Assembly: GCA_903877135.1 (NCBI GenBank)
Contig: CAIRCN010000071.1
Coordinates: 1-52,866 of the forward strand
Origin: an uncultured Opitutia bacterium
Lineage (GTDB): Bacteria; Verrucomicrobiota; Verrucomicrobiia; Opitutales; Opitutaceae
Reading direction: 5' to 3'
DNA: 52,866 nt
How positions within the stretch are numbered: position 1 is the first letter of the stretch; each line of letters opens with the position of its first letter. Shown in pieces: positions 14,007 to 22,383 of the stretch. A model generated the notes under the pieces. That model was not told the DNA's origin, did not search any database, and saw only the letters and a program-made list of their open reading frames with translations. The position numbers and the translations under genes were made by a program.

Positions 14007-14035
14007 AAAGTGCAGGTCGCAAAATCCCCCGTCAA
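14007..14035 (-). promoter_or_regulatory. Possible promoter for the tRNA-Thr-tuf cluster
   Basis: On the minus strand TTGACG (14035-14030) is followed 17 bases later by CACTTT (14012-14007), about 37 bases before tRNA-Thr. The -35 match is good and the -10 match poor. The position, between the end of an unrelated operon and the tRNA, is right for the main promoter. Confidence 0.35.
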
Positions 14036-14064
14036 CAGCAAACTTGCCAAATTTCACCGAAAAT

Positions 14065-14802
14065 CTAGGGCCCGATGCAAACGCGGTAGAAGCCAGGACC
14101 GAGACGCTCTCCGACATGGAGCGTCTCGACCATGAAATTCTGAAAGTAGCTGTCCACTGCGGCCACGCGCGAACTTTCGGTCAAGACGGGCGGGCTCACC
14201 ACCCCGGCGGCGTCGATCGCCACCAGAAACTGCAACGGCTGCCAGGTTGTCTCACTCGGGGGCCGGGCATCGACCAGCGGCAAGACTATCACGCGCTGCC
14301 CATCACCTGCCGCCAGCACCTCCACAAAAGCCCCGCGCGCCGTCAGCGGTCGGGCGACCCAATCCTTCTGCCCAAAACCCCAATAAGATTGGGCTGGCTG
14401 GCCGGCCTCAAACGCTTCAGCCGGGGTCTTCGGATCAGCAACAATTGAAGGTAGAGTCAGTTGCAACTCCGTTTCTGCGTAGGTCAGCTTGGCCGCGTAG
14501 CCCGAAAACGCCCCACCGGGTTCGCCGCGGGCACCGGCCGGGATCGCATTCCCACCTGCGTTCCTCGCGGTTGGCAGGAATAGCGGTGTGGGATCCTGCA
14601 ATGTCGCCTCTTCTTCCAACAATGCATCCGCGGAACCTCCGTCCAGCTTGGCCAAACCCACGCTGAGAACTTTCCCAGTCGGCAAGCCCAAAACCGCTTT
14701 AGCGGGCTCGGGGCTGCGAAACAGGGCCAAAACCAGCACTCCTGCCGCTAGTGCCCCCGTCGCAGCGAGCGACCAAATCCGGCGTTCATCTATTTTATTC
14801 AC
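14065..14802 (-). CDS. Membrane-anchored protein with TonB/TolA-like C-terminus
   Basis: A 245-residue protein with one N-terminal membrane helix (about residues 11-27, LAATGALAAGVLVLALF) and a periplasmic remainder. The last 60 residues (QPLQFLVAIDAAGVVSPPVL, then a paired Ser, AVDSYFQN, and a final aromatic strand FYRVCIGP) follow the strand-helix-strand pattern of TonB-C domains: a V-x-I-D-x-x-G-x-V strand, then a buried VD helix. This match is by eye and is inference. The GTG start overlaps the ExbD stop (GTGA), so it is translationally coupled to exbD. It may be the energy-transducing arm of the motor encoded upstream. It lacks the long Pro-rich rod of classical TonB. Confidence 0.6.
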   Translation of the reverse strand: MNKIDERRIWSLAATGALAAGVLVLALFRSPEPAKAVLGLPTGKVLSVGLAKLDGGSADALLEEEATLQDPTPLFLPTARNAGGNAIPAGARGEPGGAFSGYAAKLTYAETELQLTLPSIVADPKTPAEAFEAGQPAQSYWGFGQKDWVARPLTARGAFVEVLAAGDGQRVIVLPLVDARPPSETTWQPLQFLVAIDAAGVVSPPVLTESSRVAAVDSYFQNFMVETLHVGERLGPGFYRVCIGP

Positions 14803-15248
14803 CGCGGGGTCTCCGCTTTTCCGGCCGCCGGCTCTTCTGCGCCTACCCTTACGCGGACAAAGCCCGCCTCGTTCGCGGCGCTGACGATATCGGCCAGTTC
14901 GGACAGCGGCACCCTAGCATCCGCCCGCACCAAAAGCGAAGGTTGCTTCAGTTTCCCCGCCTCCGATTTCAACCAAGCGCGCAACTGCGCCTTGTTGAGC
15001 AGGCCATCCGCAAAGATCTGCCCCGAGGGCAGCACACTGATCACCCGCTGAGTCATTGCGGCCCCAGCCTGCGCCCCCGCCAGCTCCGGCATCCGGAAAT
15101 CCAACCCCAGACCCGGCGCCAGCACGAATCGCGAGCCAAAAAAGAGAAAAAACAACCCCAGCAGCCCAACGTTCACAAAGAAAAGTGCGTCGAGGCTGCG
15201 CGGCGGCAGCCTCAGCTTTGTCGCCAAATCCAGTGGACGCGTGATCAT
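14799..15248 (-). CDS. ExbD/TolR family biopolymer transport protein
   Basis: A 149-residue ExbD/TolR-type protein. A single membrane helix (about residues 19-37) carries the proton-pathway acidic residue as Asp20 in SLDALFFVNVGLL, followed by the short periplasmic domain with APGLGLDFRMPE, SLLVRADARVPLSELADIVSAANEAGF. In the family, ExbD sits inside an ExbB pentamer and couples proton flow to TonB or TolA movement. The ATG at 15248 overlaps the exbB stop (ATGA); longer upstream frames overlap exbB and are rejected. Divergence from textbook ExbD is notable: the helix is preceded by a long basic stretch and the C-terminus is Ala/Glu-rich. Confidence 0.85.
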   Translation of the reverse strand: MITRPLDLATKLRLPPRSLDALFFVNVGLLGLFFLFFGSRFVLAPGLGLDFRMPELAGAQAGAAMTQRVISVLPSGQIFADGLLNKAQLRAWLKSEAGKLKQPSLLVRADARVPLSELADIVSAANEAGFVRVRVGAEEPAAGKAETPR

Positions 15249-15904
15249 CCCTTTCCCTCCACACCGGCCGGCGACGGCCCGGCGCCCCGATACTCCGTCA
15301 GCAAATATTTCATCATCTCGTTGCCGGCCCACTCGATGTCGCGCACGATCGCCCGCACCCGCCCGGCCAGAAAATGGTGCGCAAGGTGCGCCGGGATCGC
15401 GAGCATCAGGCTGCCGGCGGTGCTGAGCAGCGCCTGCCACATGCCATGCGCCAGCGCGCTCGCCGCCATGTAATCTTTCTCGAAAGCCAAAAAGGTCGTG
15501 GCCATCCCCAGCACCGTGCCGAGCAGCCCGACCAGTGGCGCCACTTGGGCGATCGCGGCAAGGCTGCCGAGCCGTCGCTCAAGCGCGGGGAGTTCGACCA
15601 ACGCGGCTTCCTGCACATGAAACCGCATCGCGTCCGCGTCGTCGTCCGCATGCAGCAACGCCGCCTTCACGACCGCCGCCACCGGGCCCGGCGTCTCCTC
15701 GCACACCGTCAGCGCCTCGACGATGCGGCGTTTTGCCAGGATATTCTTGATGCCGCCAATGAACGCCGTGGAACGGATCTGGCCCCGGTGCAGATAGAGC
15801 GCCCGCTCGATAAACACCACGAGCCCGAGCAGGCCGAGCGCCAGCAACACCCACATCATCGGGCCACCCTTGGCAAATAAACTGAAGTCGAAAAAAGACA
15901 TCAT
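15245..15904 (-). CDS. MotA/TolQ/ExbB family proton channel protein
   Basis: A 219-residue protein with three membrane helices: about residues 13-33 (GGPMMWVLLALGLLGLVVFIE), the central pair containing APLVGLLGTVLGMATTFLAF, and AHGMWQALLSTAGSLMLAIPAHLAHHFL. The PLVGLLGTVLGM motif is the signature of the family. ExbB/TolQ forms the pentameric stator through which protons pass with ExbD. The start is ATG at 15904 or the adjacent ATG at 15901. It lies 67 bases after the large TPR gene and overlaps exbD by four bases. Confidence 0.92.
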   Translation of the reverse strand: MMSFFDFSLFAKGGPMMWVLLALGLLGLVVFIERALYLHRGQIRSTAFIGGIKNILAKRRIVEALTVCEETPGPVAAVVKAALLHADDDADAMRFHVQEAALVELPALERRLGSLAAIAQVAPLVGLLGTVLGMATTFLAFEKDYMAASALAHGMWQALLSTAGSLMLAIPAHLAHHFLAGRVRAIVRDIEWAGNEMMKYLLTEYRGAGPSPAGVEGKG

Positions 15905-15971
15905 TGGAAAGAAACTTAGACCGCGTTGTCGCCACCGCGTAAACCCGAAACCGGCGGCTCCGTCCTCCGCC

Positions 15972-18572
15972 TCATGGTTTCGCCTCCGGCAGATTGAACC
16001 GCGCCAGCCGCGCTTTCGCTAGCGTCTCACCGGGCAGTTTCATGCGCAGGATTAGCAGCCAGGCTTCCTTCGCCTGCTCGAGCTTTTCCTGCTGTTCATA
16101 GAGCCCGCCGAGTTCGAGCAGCGTGCGCGCCATCCAGTAGCGGGACTTCGAGTTTTCATCGAGCACCTTCGCCGCCACCGCGGCATCGTCGAGCAGGAAC
16201 GCGTGCACCACGTCGCGCCACCAGACGGTCTCCGCGTTCGCAGTCGCGCCGCGCCGCAAATGCAGGTAGCCGAGGTTGAAACCCGCCTCCACGCGGGCAT
16301 CGAGTGGCGCATCCACCCGGTCGCGCACATGCTCGAATAGCACCTGCGCGCTCTCGAGATGCGACGGCTCGCTGGCCGACTGGGCGTTGTGGCACTCGGC
16401 GAGCGCCAGTTGGGCCAGCGCCACGTCGGGCCGCTGCGCATATTGGTTTACGATCAGTTCGTAAACCTGCTGTGCCTGGGGAAACTGGTTCAGTTTCCGC
16501 AGCAAGTCGCCCTGCTTCAGCCGCGCCGCAAAAACCAGCTCGCTCTGCGGATATTTGGTCACGAGAACCACAATCAGCCGGTTGGCTTCCCGGTAATTTG
16601 TGTCCTGGCCGCGACGCTCTGCCTGCAGCGCCGCCTGAAACAGCGCCAACGGCGCGTAAGCGCTGTCGGGAAAATCGTCCGCCAGTTTCGTCAGCAGCTT
16701 CTGCGCCTCGACGGTCTTGTCCTGCCGGGCGTTTTGCTCCGCCTCGTCGAAATACGAATACATCGCCGCATCGGACTTCGGAAAATCCGCGCGCAGCTTC
16801 TTCATGATGTCTAGCGCCGCCTGCTCCTGCTTCAGGGCAAAGTTCGCCCGCGCCCGCAGCAACGCCCCCGAGCTGGCGATCTCCGTCTTGAGCTGTGGCG
16901 CCACGCCCTCTAGCGCCCCCCCCAGCGCGTCCACGAGCTTCAGCGTCAGCTCTGGTTGCCCGGCCTTGTCCGACAACTGCGCCTGCAACCACGCCATCCG
17001 CGCCCGCAGTTCGGCGGGCAGCGCGGCGCCGGCACCGGACGCAAGCAGCCGGTTCACGCGCGCCAACGCCTCGCCGGTCTTGCCCGCCACCTGTAGCGCC
17101 CGCGCGAGATTCCACTCGGCCTTCCAGCGATTCACCGCGTCGAAGGCCGGGTCGCTCACCAGCACATCGAGCACCGTCGCCGCCGCCTCGGGCGCGCCGC
17201 TCCCGATTTCCGCCATCACCCGCTGAAACATGAGGTCGCCCGCGATCACACCCGCCGGCGGTTCGCGCAGAGCGGCGGCATACGTGTCGGCCGCGCTGCG
17301 AAAATCCCGCGCGCGATACCACGCCTCGGCCACAAGCACGCCGAGCCGCGCGTGCTCCGGTCCCGGCGGCAGCTCCGCGCGCGCCTTGCTCGCATAATCG
17401 GCCGCGCTGCGGTAGCGCCGCTGTTCCCACGCCGAGCCGGTAAGCACCCCGAGCGCGTGCGGCTTGAGTGGAGAGCCGGGAAATTTCTGCAGCAGCGTCC
17501 GCGCGTCGGCCTCAGCCTGGTCGTAATTCTTGTCGCCGAGCGCCCACTCCGCCCGGAACAGCAGCAAATCCTCCAGCACCGCGTGTGGCGTGGTAAAGCC
17601 GATCAGCCGGTCGAGCTCCTTGCGGAAACCCGCCCGCTGCGGATTGCGCGCCGAGGCGCGCGCCAGCAATTGCAGGGCCATGCGCTGCAAATCCCGGTCC
17701 GTGCCGTTTTCGAGCAGTTGCTCCAGCGCATTGCGCCCCGCGCCCTCCCCGGCCCCGGCGATCAAGCCGAGAATCAGCCGCGTGCGGTCCAATTCTGCAT
17801 GCTCTTCCAGCGGGAGCGTCAGAAGCAGCCGCTGCAACGCCGCGACCGCCTCGTCCCGGCGCCCCAGCGCGTCAAGCATTGCCGCGTAAGTGCGCGTCAG
17901 GCCATAGCTGACCAGACGGCCCTGCATCTGCTCGATATTCTTCCGCAGGCGCTCCGCATCGGCCGTGCTCACCGGGCCACTCCTCAGGCGGGCCTGTTCG
18001 CGCTTCAGCAAAAACCGCGCCTTCGCCTGCGCCGACACCGCCCTAGCCTCCGCCTGTTCGTAGAAAGTTCTCGCCTTGTCGCTGTCCCCAGCCGCATCGG
18101 CGACCCGTCCCTGCAAAAACAACCACCAGCTCCGGTCCCCCGGCGCCAACTCCGGCGCCTTGATCGCCGCGAGCGCCGCCTTCGCCACGTCCATGCGTCC
18201 CCGCTGCGCCGCAGCTAGCCCGCTTCGCAGTTGCCACGCCGCGCCCCGCGGCACGGCAAATCCATTCAACGCCGCCTCTGCCTCCACCACCAGCCCCTGG
18301 TCCAGCAACGCCGTCGCGAGACCCAGCGTGAGGCTCGCCCGGTCCGCCACCGACGCTTCGAGCAGCCGCCGATAGAGCGCTACCGCCGCCGAGGGAAAAC
18401 CCAGTTCCTGCGCCCGCTGCGCCGCCGCAAGTGTCACCGCGTTGCTACCCGGCGACACCGCTGTCCCAGACGCCACGACCAGCGGCGCCGGAGCGTTGAG
18501 CGCCTCCTGCGCGCACACCAAAGTCACCACCGAAGCGACCGCCAAAAGAAGGAGAGTGATTCGAAATCGCAT
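15972..18572 (-). CDS. Exported TPR protein of the ExbBD operon
   Basis: An 866-residue protein with an N-terminal signal peptide (MRFRITLLLLAVASVVTLVCAQ, likely cut after Ala). The rest is almost wholly alpha-helical TPR-like repeats rich in Ala and Leu, for example EQAEARAVSAQAKARFLLKRE and DEAEQNARQDKTVEAQKLLTKLADDFPDSAYAPLALF; the spacing resembles the YbgF/CpoB and BamD type (DxFPxSxxAPxAL). It heads the operon with exbB and exbD. Tol-Pal systems carry a periplasmic TPR protein (CpoB), but this one is about three times as long. A scaffold role linking the motor to the envelope is inference. No enzyme motif is seen. Confidence 0.8.
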   Translation of the reverse strand: MRFRITLLLLAVASVVTLVCAQEALNAPAPLVVASGTAVSPGSNAVTLAAAQRAQELGFPSAAVALYRRLLEASVADRASLTLGLATALLDQGLVVEAEAALNGFAVPRGAAWQLRSGLAAAQRGRMDVAKAALAAIKAPELAPGDRSWWLFLQGRVADAAGDSDKARTFYEQAEARAVSAQAKARFLLKREQARLRSGPVSTADAERLRKNIEQMQGRLVSYGLTRTYAAMLDALGRRDEAVAALQRLLLTLPLEEHAELDRTRLILGLIAGAGEGAGRNALEQLLENGTDRDLQRMALQLLARASARNPQRAGFRKELDRLIGFTTPHAVLEDLLLFRAEWALGDKNYDQAEADARTLLQKFPGSPLKPHALGVLTGSAWEQRRYRSAADYASKARAELPPGPEHARLGVLVAEAWYRARDFRSAADTYAAALREPPAGVIAGDLMFQRVMAEIGSGAPEAAATVLDVLVSDPAFDAVNRWKAEWNLARALQVAGKTGEALARVNRLLASGAGAALPAELRARMAWLQAQLSDKAGQPELTLKLVDALGGALEGVAPQLKTEIASSGALLRARANFALKQEQAALDIMKKLRADFPKSDAAMYSYFDEAEQNARQDKTVEAQKLLTKLADDFPDSAYAPLALFQAALQAERRGQDTNYREANRLIVVLVTKYPQSELVFAARLKQGDLLRKLNQFPQAQQVYELIVNQYAQRPDVALAQLALAECHNAQSASEPSHLESAQVLFEHVRDRVDAPLDARVEAGFNLGYLHLRRGATANAETVWWRDVVHAFLLDDAAVAAKVLDENSKSRYWMARTLLELGGLYEQQEKLEQAKEAWLLILRMKLPGETLAKARLARFNLPEAKP

Positions 18573-18712
18573 GCGAACGCGGCAAGGTTGCTTCGAGCCA
18601 TGGAAACAATCAACCGCGTTGTAAACAGTTCCGTCTGGCGCCCAGCGGTTCCATTTGCACAGTCCGTCATGTCAGATTTCACCCTTCACTCCTCACCCTT
18701 CACCCTTCCACC
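18573..18712. promoter_or_regulatory. Divergent intergenic region before lemA
   Basis: This 140-base gap separates the divergent TPR/exbBD operon and the lemA operon and must hold promoters for both. The 35 bases before the lemA ATG are a pyrimidine-rich run built of near-repeats of CACCCTTCA. No clear -35/-10 pair or Shine-Dalgarno sequence can be picked. Confidence 0.4.
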
Positions 18713-19312
18713 ATGAGCGCACTCATCGTCCTCGGCGTCCTCCTCGCCATCATCGTCGTCCTCGCCCTCTGGGCCGCCGGCATCTATAACTCCCTCGTCG
18801 CCCTCCGCAACCGCTTCAAGAACGCGTTCGCCCAAATCGACGTCCAGCTCAAGCGCCGATACGACCTCATCCCCAATCTCGTCGAGGTCGCCAAAGGCTA
18901 CATGAAGCACGAGAGCACCACGCTCGAAAACGTCATCAGGGCCCGCAACATCGCCCTCGCCGCCTCGCAAGCCGCCGCCGCCAACCCCGCCGACGCCTCC
19001 GCGATGAAATCCCTCGTCTCCGCCGAGTCCGGCCTCGGTGGCGCGCTCTCCCGCCTCATGGTCGTCTCCGAGCAATACCCAGACCTCAAGGCCAACCAGA
19101 ATATGATGCAACTCACCGAGGAACTCACCTCGACCGAGAACAAAATCGCCTTCGCCCGCCAAGCCTACAACGACAGCGTCATGACCTACAACACGACGCG
19201 CGAAGTCTTCCCCAACGTGATTTTCGCCGGCATGTTCGGCTTCCTCCCCGCCGAGCTCTTCCACATCGAAGAACCCACCGAGCGCAACGCCCCGAAGGTG
19301 AGCTTCACCTGA
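18713..19312 (+). CDS. lemA: LemA family protein
   Basis: A 199-residue LemA-type protein. One N-terminal membrane helix (about residues 2-22, ALIVLGVLLAIIVVLALWAAG) is followed by IYNSLVALRNRFKNAFAQIDVQLKRRYDLIPNLVEVAKGYM, the signature of the family, and a helical domain with FARQAYNDSVMTYNTTREVFPNVIFAGMFGF near the end. The molecular role of LemA is unknown. It is regularly found beside M48 metalloproteases and small membrane proteins, as here, so an envelope-stress or protein-turnover role is inferred. It is followed after 27 bases by the DUF4870 gene. Confidence 0.95.
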   Translation: MSALIVLGVLLAIIVVLALWAAGIYNSLVALRNRFKNAFAQIDVQLKRRYDLIPNLVEVAKGYMKHESTTLENVIRARNIALAASQAAAANPADASAMKSLVSAESGLGGALSRLMVVSEQYPDLKANQNMMQLTEELTSTENKIAFARQAYNDSVMTYNTTREVFPNVIFAGMFGFLPAELFHIEEPTERNAPKVSFT

Positions 19313-19339
19313 ACGCGTCGCACTCCGCGCCCTTTCCTC

Positions 19340-19690
19340 ATGGACACTTTGCCTCCGCTCGCGGCGCCCCGCGGCAATGACAAAATCTGGGCCATCCTCT
19401 GCCATCTCTCCTGGTTTATCGGCGTGCCGTTTCTGTTACCTCTCGTCGTCTATCTCGCGATGCGTGGCGACTCGGACTACGTAACCGCCAACGCCCTCGA
19501 AGCTCTGAACTTCCACATCTCGGTCCTCATCTACTGCCTCATCTCCCTGGCGCTGACCTTCCTTCTGATCGGCATTCCGCTGCTCATCCTGATCGGCCTC
19601 GCATCTCTGATCCTCTCGATCATCGCCACGATGAAAGCCTCCGAAGGCGGCAGTTACCACTATCCCGCGACGATCCGACTGGTGAAATGA
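19340..19690 (+). CDS. DUF4870/Tic20-like membrane protein
   Basis: A 116-residue protein with about three membrane helices: WAILCHLSWFIGVPFLLPLVVYLAM, ISVLIYCLISLALTFLLI and GIPLLILIGLASLILSIIATM. The pattern of an N-terminal H-L-S helix, an acidic DYV...ALEALNFHIS loop and a C-terminal YHYPATIRLVK tail is the DUF4870 family. Function is unknown in the family. It lies between lemA and the M48 protease gene and is probably co-transcribed with both. Confidence 0.88.
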   Translation: MDTLPPLAAPRGNDKIWAILCHLSWFIGVPFLLPLVVYLAMRGDSDYVTANALEALNFHISVLIYCLISLALTFLLIGIPLLILIGLASLILSIIATMKASEGGSYHYPATIRLVK

Positions 19691-19762
19691 AACCGGGTGA
19701 CCAGCGCCGCACACCAAGGTAGGGGCGGTTTCCCCCAACCGCCCTCGTTCGCTTCACGCCCC

Positions 19763-21718
19763 ATGGATTTCTTCGAAGCCCAAGCCCGCGCGAAAAAGCG
19801 CACAACACGCCTCGTCGTGCTCTTCGCCTTCGCCGTCGCCGGCACCATCATCGCGGCCTACTTCGCCGCCCTCTTCGGCTTCGGCGCCTACGGCAGCACC
19901 CACAGCCGCCGCTCCGCGAGCTACGATTACGCCGCCGCGTCCGCCGATTATTCCCTCTGGCAGCCGTCGCTCTTTGCCGGCGTCGCCCTTGGCACACTCG
20001 CCGTCGTCGGCCTCGCCTCGCTCTACAAATGGAGCCAGTATTCCTCCGGCGGCAGCGCCGTCGCCGAGAGCGTCGGTGGCCGCCGCGTCGATCCGCACAC
20101 CACCGACCTCAAAGAGCGCCGCCTCCTCAACGTCGTCGAGGAGATGGCCATCGCCTCCGGCGTTCCCGTGCCCGCCGTCTATGTCCTCGACGACGAGCCT
20201 GCGCTCAACGCCTTCGCCGCCGGCCTCACCACGAGCGACGCCGCGGTGTGCGTCACACGCGGCACGATGGAAAAACTCACGCGCGACGAGCTCCAGGGCG
20301 TCGTCGGCCACGAATTCAGCCACATCCTCAACGGCGACATGCGCCTCAACCTCCGCATCGCCTCAATCATCTTCGGCATCCTCGTCCTCGGACTCGCCGG
20401 GCGCGGCATCCTCTGGTCGCTGCGCGGCATCCGTCTCCGCGGAAAAAACTCCGGCGGCGTCCTCGCCTTCATCGTCGTCACCGGCCTCGCGCTGCTCATC
20501 ATCGGCTACGTCGGCTATTTTTTCGGCCGGCTCATCCAGGCCGCGGTCTCGCGCCAGCGCGAATTCCTCGCCGACGCCTCCGCCGTCCAGTTCACCCGCA
20601 ACCCCGCCGGCCTCACCGGCGCGCTCAGGAAAATCGGCGGCTACGCCCTCGGCTCCTCGCTCGAGACCCACAAGGCCGCCGAGATCGGCCACTTCTTTTT
20701 CGCGCAGGGCTTCTCGTCGGCCTTCGGCGGGCTTTGGGCCACGCACCCGCCCCTCCCCGAGCGCATCCGCGCCATTGACCCGCAGTTCGACGGCCAGATG
20801 TTCGTCCCCCCCGAGGTCGTCGATGTCGCCCACGAATCCTTCGTCGCCGCCGGCCTCGCTCCAGCGAAACCGACAACGGACCTGACCGCGTCCCTCACCG
20901 CGCCGCTCGCCGCCATTGCGTCCATTGGATCGCTCACCCCCGGCCAAATCTCCGGCGCCGCCGCCCTCCTCGACGCCACCCCCGCCCGCCTCCGCACCGC
21001 CACGCACACTCCCGCCGAGGCACCCGTGCTCCTCTACGGCCTGCTGCTCGACGACGACCCCGCCATCCGCGAAAAACAACGCGCCCTCGTCGCCGCCCGC
21101 GCCGGCACCGACGCGCTCCGCCTCCTTGACGAACTCGACCCCGCGCTCCGCACTCTCCGCCCCGAGCACCGCCTCCCGCTCCTCCAGCTCGCGCTCCCCG
21201 CGCTCCGCTCGCTCCCTCCCACTTCTCTCGCGCCGTTCCTCGACGCCCTCGACGAACTCGTCCACGCTGACGGCCGCGTGAGCCCCTTCGAGTTCGCGCT
21301 CCAAAAACTCCTCACCCGCACGCTCGCCCTCGGCTGCGCCCCGGGCGGCGCCACCGTGCAGTATTATTCCTTCAACGCGCTCACCGCCGAAATCTCCGTC
21401 GTACTCTCCGCTCTCGCGCACACGTCGAGCAACCTCGACATGGACGCCCGCGCCGCCTTCGCCGCCGGCGCCACACAAATCAAGCTCATCGAAACGCAAC
21501 TCGCGTTTCTCGCCGAGTCTGCCTGCGACTATTCGGCCCTCGACGGCGCACTTGACAAGCTCGCCATCGCCAGCGGCCCGATCAAGCAGCGCACTCTGAT
21601 GGCCGCAGCGCACGTCGTCGGCGCCGATGGTCAGATCCTGATCGCCGAAGCCGAGCTCCTTCGAGCTATCTCCGCCGCCCTCGACGTGCCGATGCCGCCG
21701 CTCACAGCGGTGGGCTGA
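19763..21718 (+). CDS. M48 family metalloprotease with long C-terminal extension
   Basis: A 651-residue membrane protease. Two membrane helices lie near residues 17-36 and 70-90. The zinc site is H183-E184-F185-S186-H187 in VVGHEFSHILNGDM, with Glu267 (SRQREFLADASAVQFTRNP) as the third ligand; a further hydrophobic pair (FGILVLGLAGRGILW, GVLAFIVVTGLALLIIGYVGYF) lies between. This matches HtpX/M48B. The last 300 or so residues, after ATHPPLPERIRAIDPQF, are unlike HtpX: Ala/Leu-rich helices ending in HVVGADGQILIAEAELLRAISAALDVP, which resembles the acidic loop of TerB-like domains. The ATG at 19763 is chosen because the frame upstream of it lies in the spacer and is not conserved-looking. It ends the lemA operon. 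Confidence 0.92.
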   Translation: MDFFEAQARAKKRTTRLVVLFAFAVAGTIIAAYFAALFGFGAYGSTHSRRSASYDYAAASADYSLWQPSLFAGVALGTLAVVGLASLYKWSQYSSGGSAVAESVGGRRVDPHTTDLKERRLLNVVEEMAIASGVPVPAVYVLDDEPALNAFAAGLTTSDAAVCVTRGTMEKLTRDELQGVVGHEFSHILNGDMRLNLRIASIIFGILVLGLAGRGILWSLRGIRLRGKNSGGVLAFIVVTGLALLIIGYVGYFFGRLIQAAVSRQREFLADASAVQFTRNPAGLTGALRKIGGYALGSSLETHKAAEIGHFFFAQGFSSAFGGLWATHPPLPERIRAIDPQFDGQMFVPPEVVDVAHESFVAAGLAPAKPTTDLTASLTAPLAAIASIGSLTPGQISGAAALLDATPARLRTATHTPAEAPVLLYGLLLDDDPAIREKQRALVAARAGTDALRLLDELDPALRTLRPEHRLPLLQLALPALRSLPPTSLAPFLDALDELVHADGRVSPFEFALQKLLTRTLALGCAPGGATVQYYSFNALTAEISVVLSALAHTSSNLDMDARAAFAAGATQIKLIETQLAFLAESACDYSALDGALDKLAIASGPIKQRTLMAAAHVVGADGQILIAEAELLRAISAALDVPMPPLTAVG

Positions 21719-21903
21719 GCTTGGATCGGTCTGCTTTACTGCCCATTCGCCAGTAATCCGTAGTTAGTCATCTGTGCGCTCCCCCGGAACAGAGTGCAGC
21801 TCCTGTGACCCTGCTCGGGAGCAACCGCCCACGAGCTTGCCCTTGAATCTTTCCACGGCATCGTTACCGACGAGTTCTGGGCTTCAGCCCTTCTGCCATT
21901 TTC
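21719..21903 (+). other. Spacer before the pilus-like operon
   Basis: A 185-base gap between the M48 gene and the first pilin gene. No terminator with a T-tract and no clear promoter were found, though a promoter for the pilus-like operon is expected here. No small gene is seen. Confidence 0.3.
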
Positions 21904-22383
21904 ATGAAAGTCGTCCCGCGTTCCAAACCTTCCGCTGCATTCACCCTGATCGAGGTGATGATGGCCGCTGCCGTGTTGATCGCAGGGTTGGTCGGGATGA
22001 TCCAAGCGGTTTCTTCAGGCTCGCAGATACAGGCCCTCGCCACAAAGCAGACGATCGCAATGAAAATCATCCAGAATGAAATCGCCAAGGTCCATGTCCA
22101 GAATTGGTCCGTCGTCAGCTCCTACCCACTCAACACCAATGCCGATATTTCGAGCACCGTCACCGACACGACAAACGACAGTTATCAAAGCGCCGCTGGA
22201 AACTTACAGAATTTTACATGCTACCGTTATGTCACTCTCGTGAAAACTGACATGCTGATGATCACCTATACCGTTCAATGGCAAACCGGAGTAGTCGGTA
22301 ACCCCAACATGCAGACCTACTCGCGCAAGGGTTCGACTTATGTGGCCAACAACGGGCTCTATGTCGCTTATCAAAGGTCATAG
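21904..22383 (+). CDS. PilV/GspI-like minor pilin
   Basis: A 159-residue class III prepilin. The short basic leader ends SAAFTLIEVMMAAAVLIAGLVG, with the prepilin peptidase site before Phe and Glu at mature position 5, then a 20-residue hydrophobic helix. The C-terminal part is short and Thr/Ser-rich with VTYTVQWQTG-like strands. In type IV pili and type II secretion systems such proteins form the initiating tip complex. It is the first gene of a tightly packed set; its end overlaps the next start by 23 bases. Whether this is pilus or secretion is not decided by this protein alone. Confidence 0.88.
   Translation: MKVVPRSKPSAAFTLIEVMMAAAVLIAGLVGMIQAVSSGSQIQALATKQTIAMKIIQNEIAKVHVQNWSVVSSYPLNTNADISSTVTDTTNDSYQSAAGNLQNFTCYRYVTLVKTDMLMITYTVQWQTGVVGNPNMQTYSRKGSTYVANNGLYVAYQRS

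Noticed and set aside
18676-18712. Tandem CACCCTTCA repeats before lemA as a regulatory array
   Set aside because: Only three imperfect, pyrimidine-rich units are present; similar runs arise by slippage and no function can be argued.
20363-21613. 416-codon minus-strand frame opposite the M48 gene
   Set aside because: Antisense shadow with Glu/Gly/Arg-rich low-complexity sequence.
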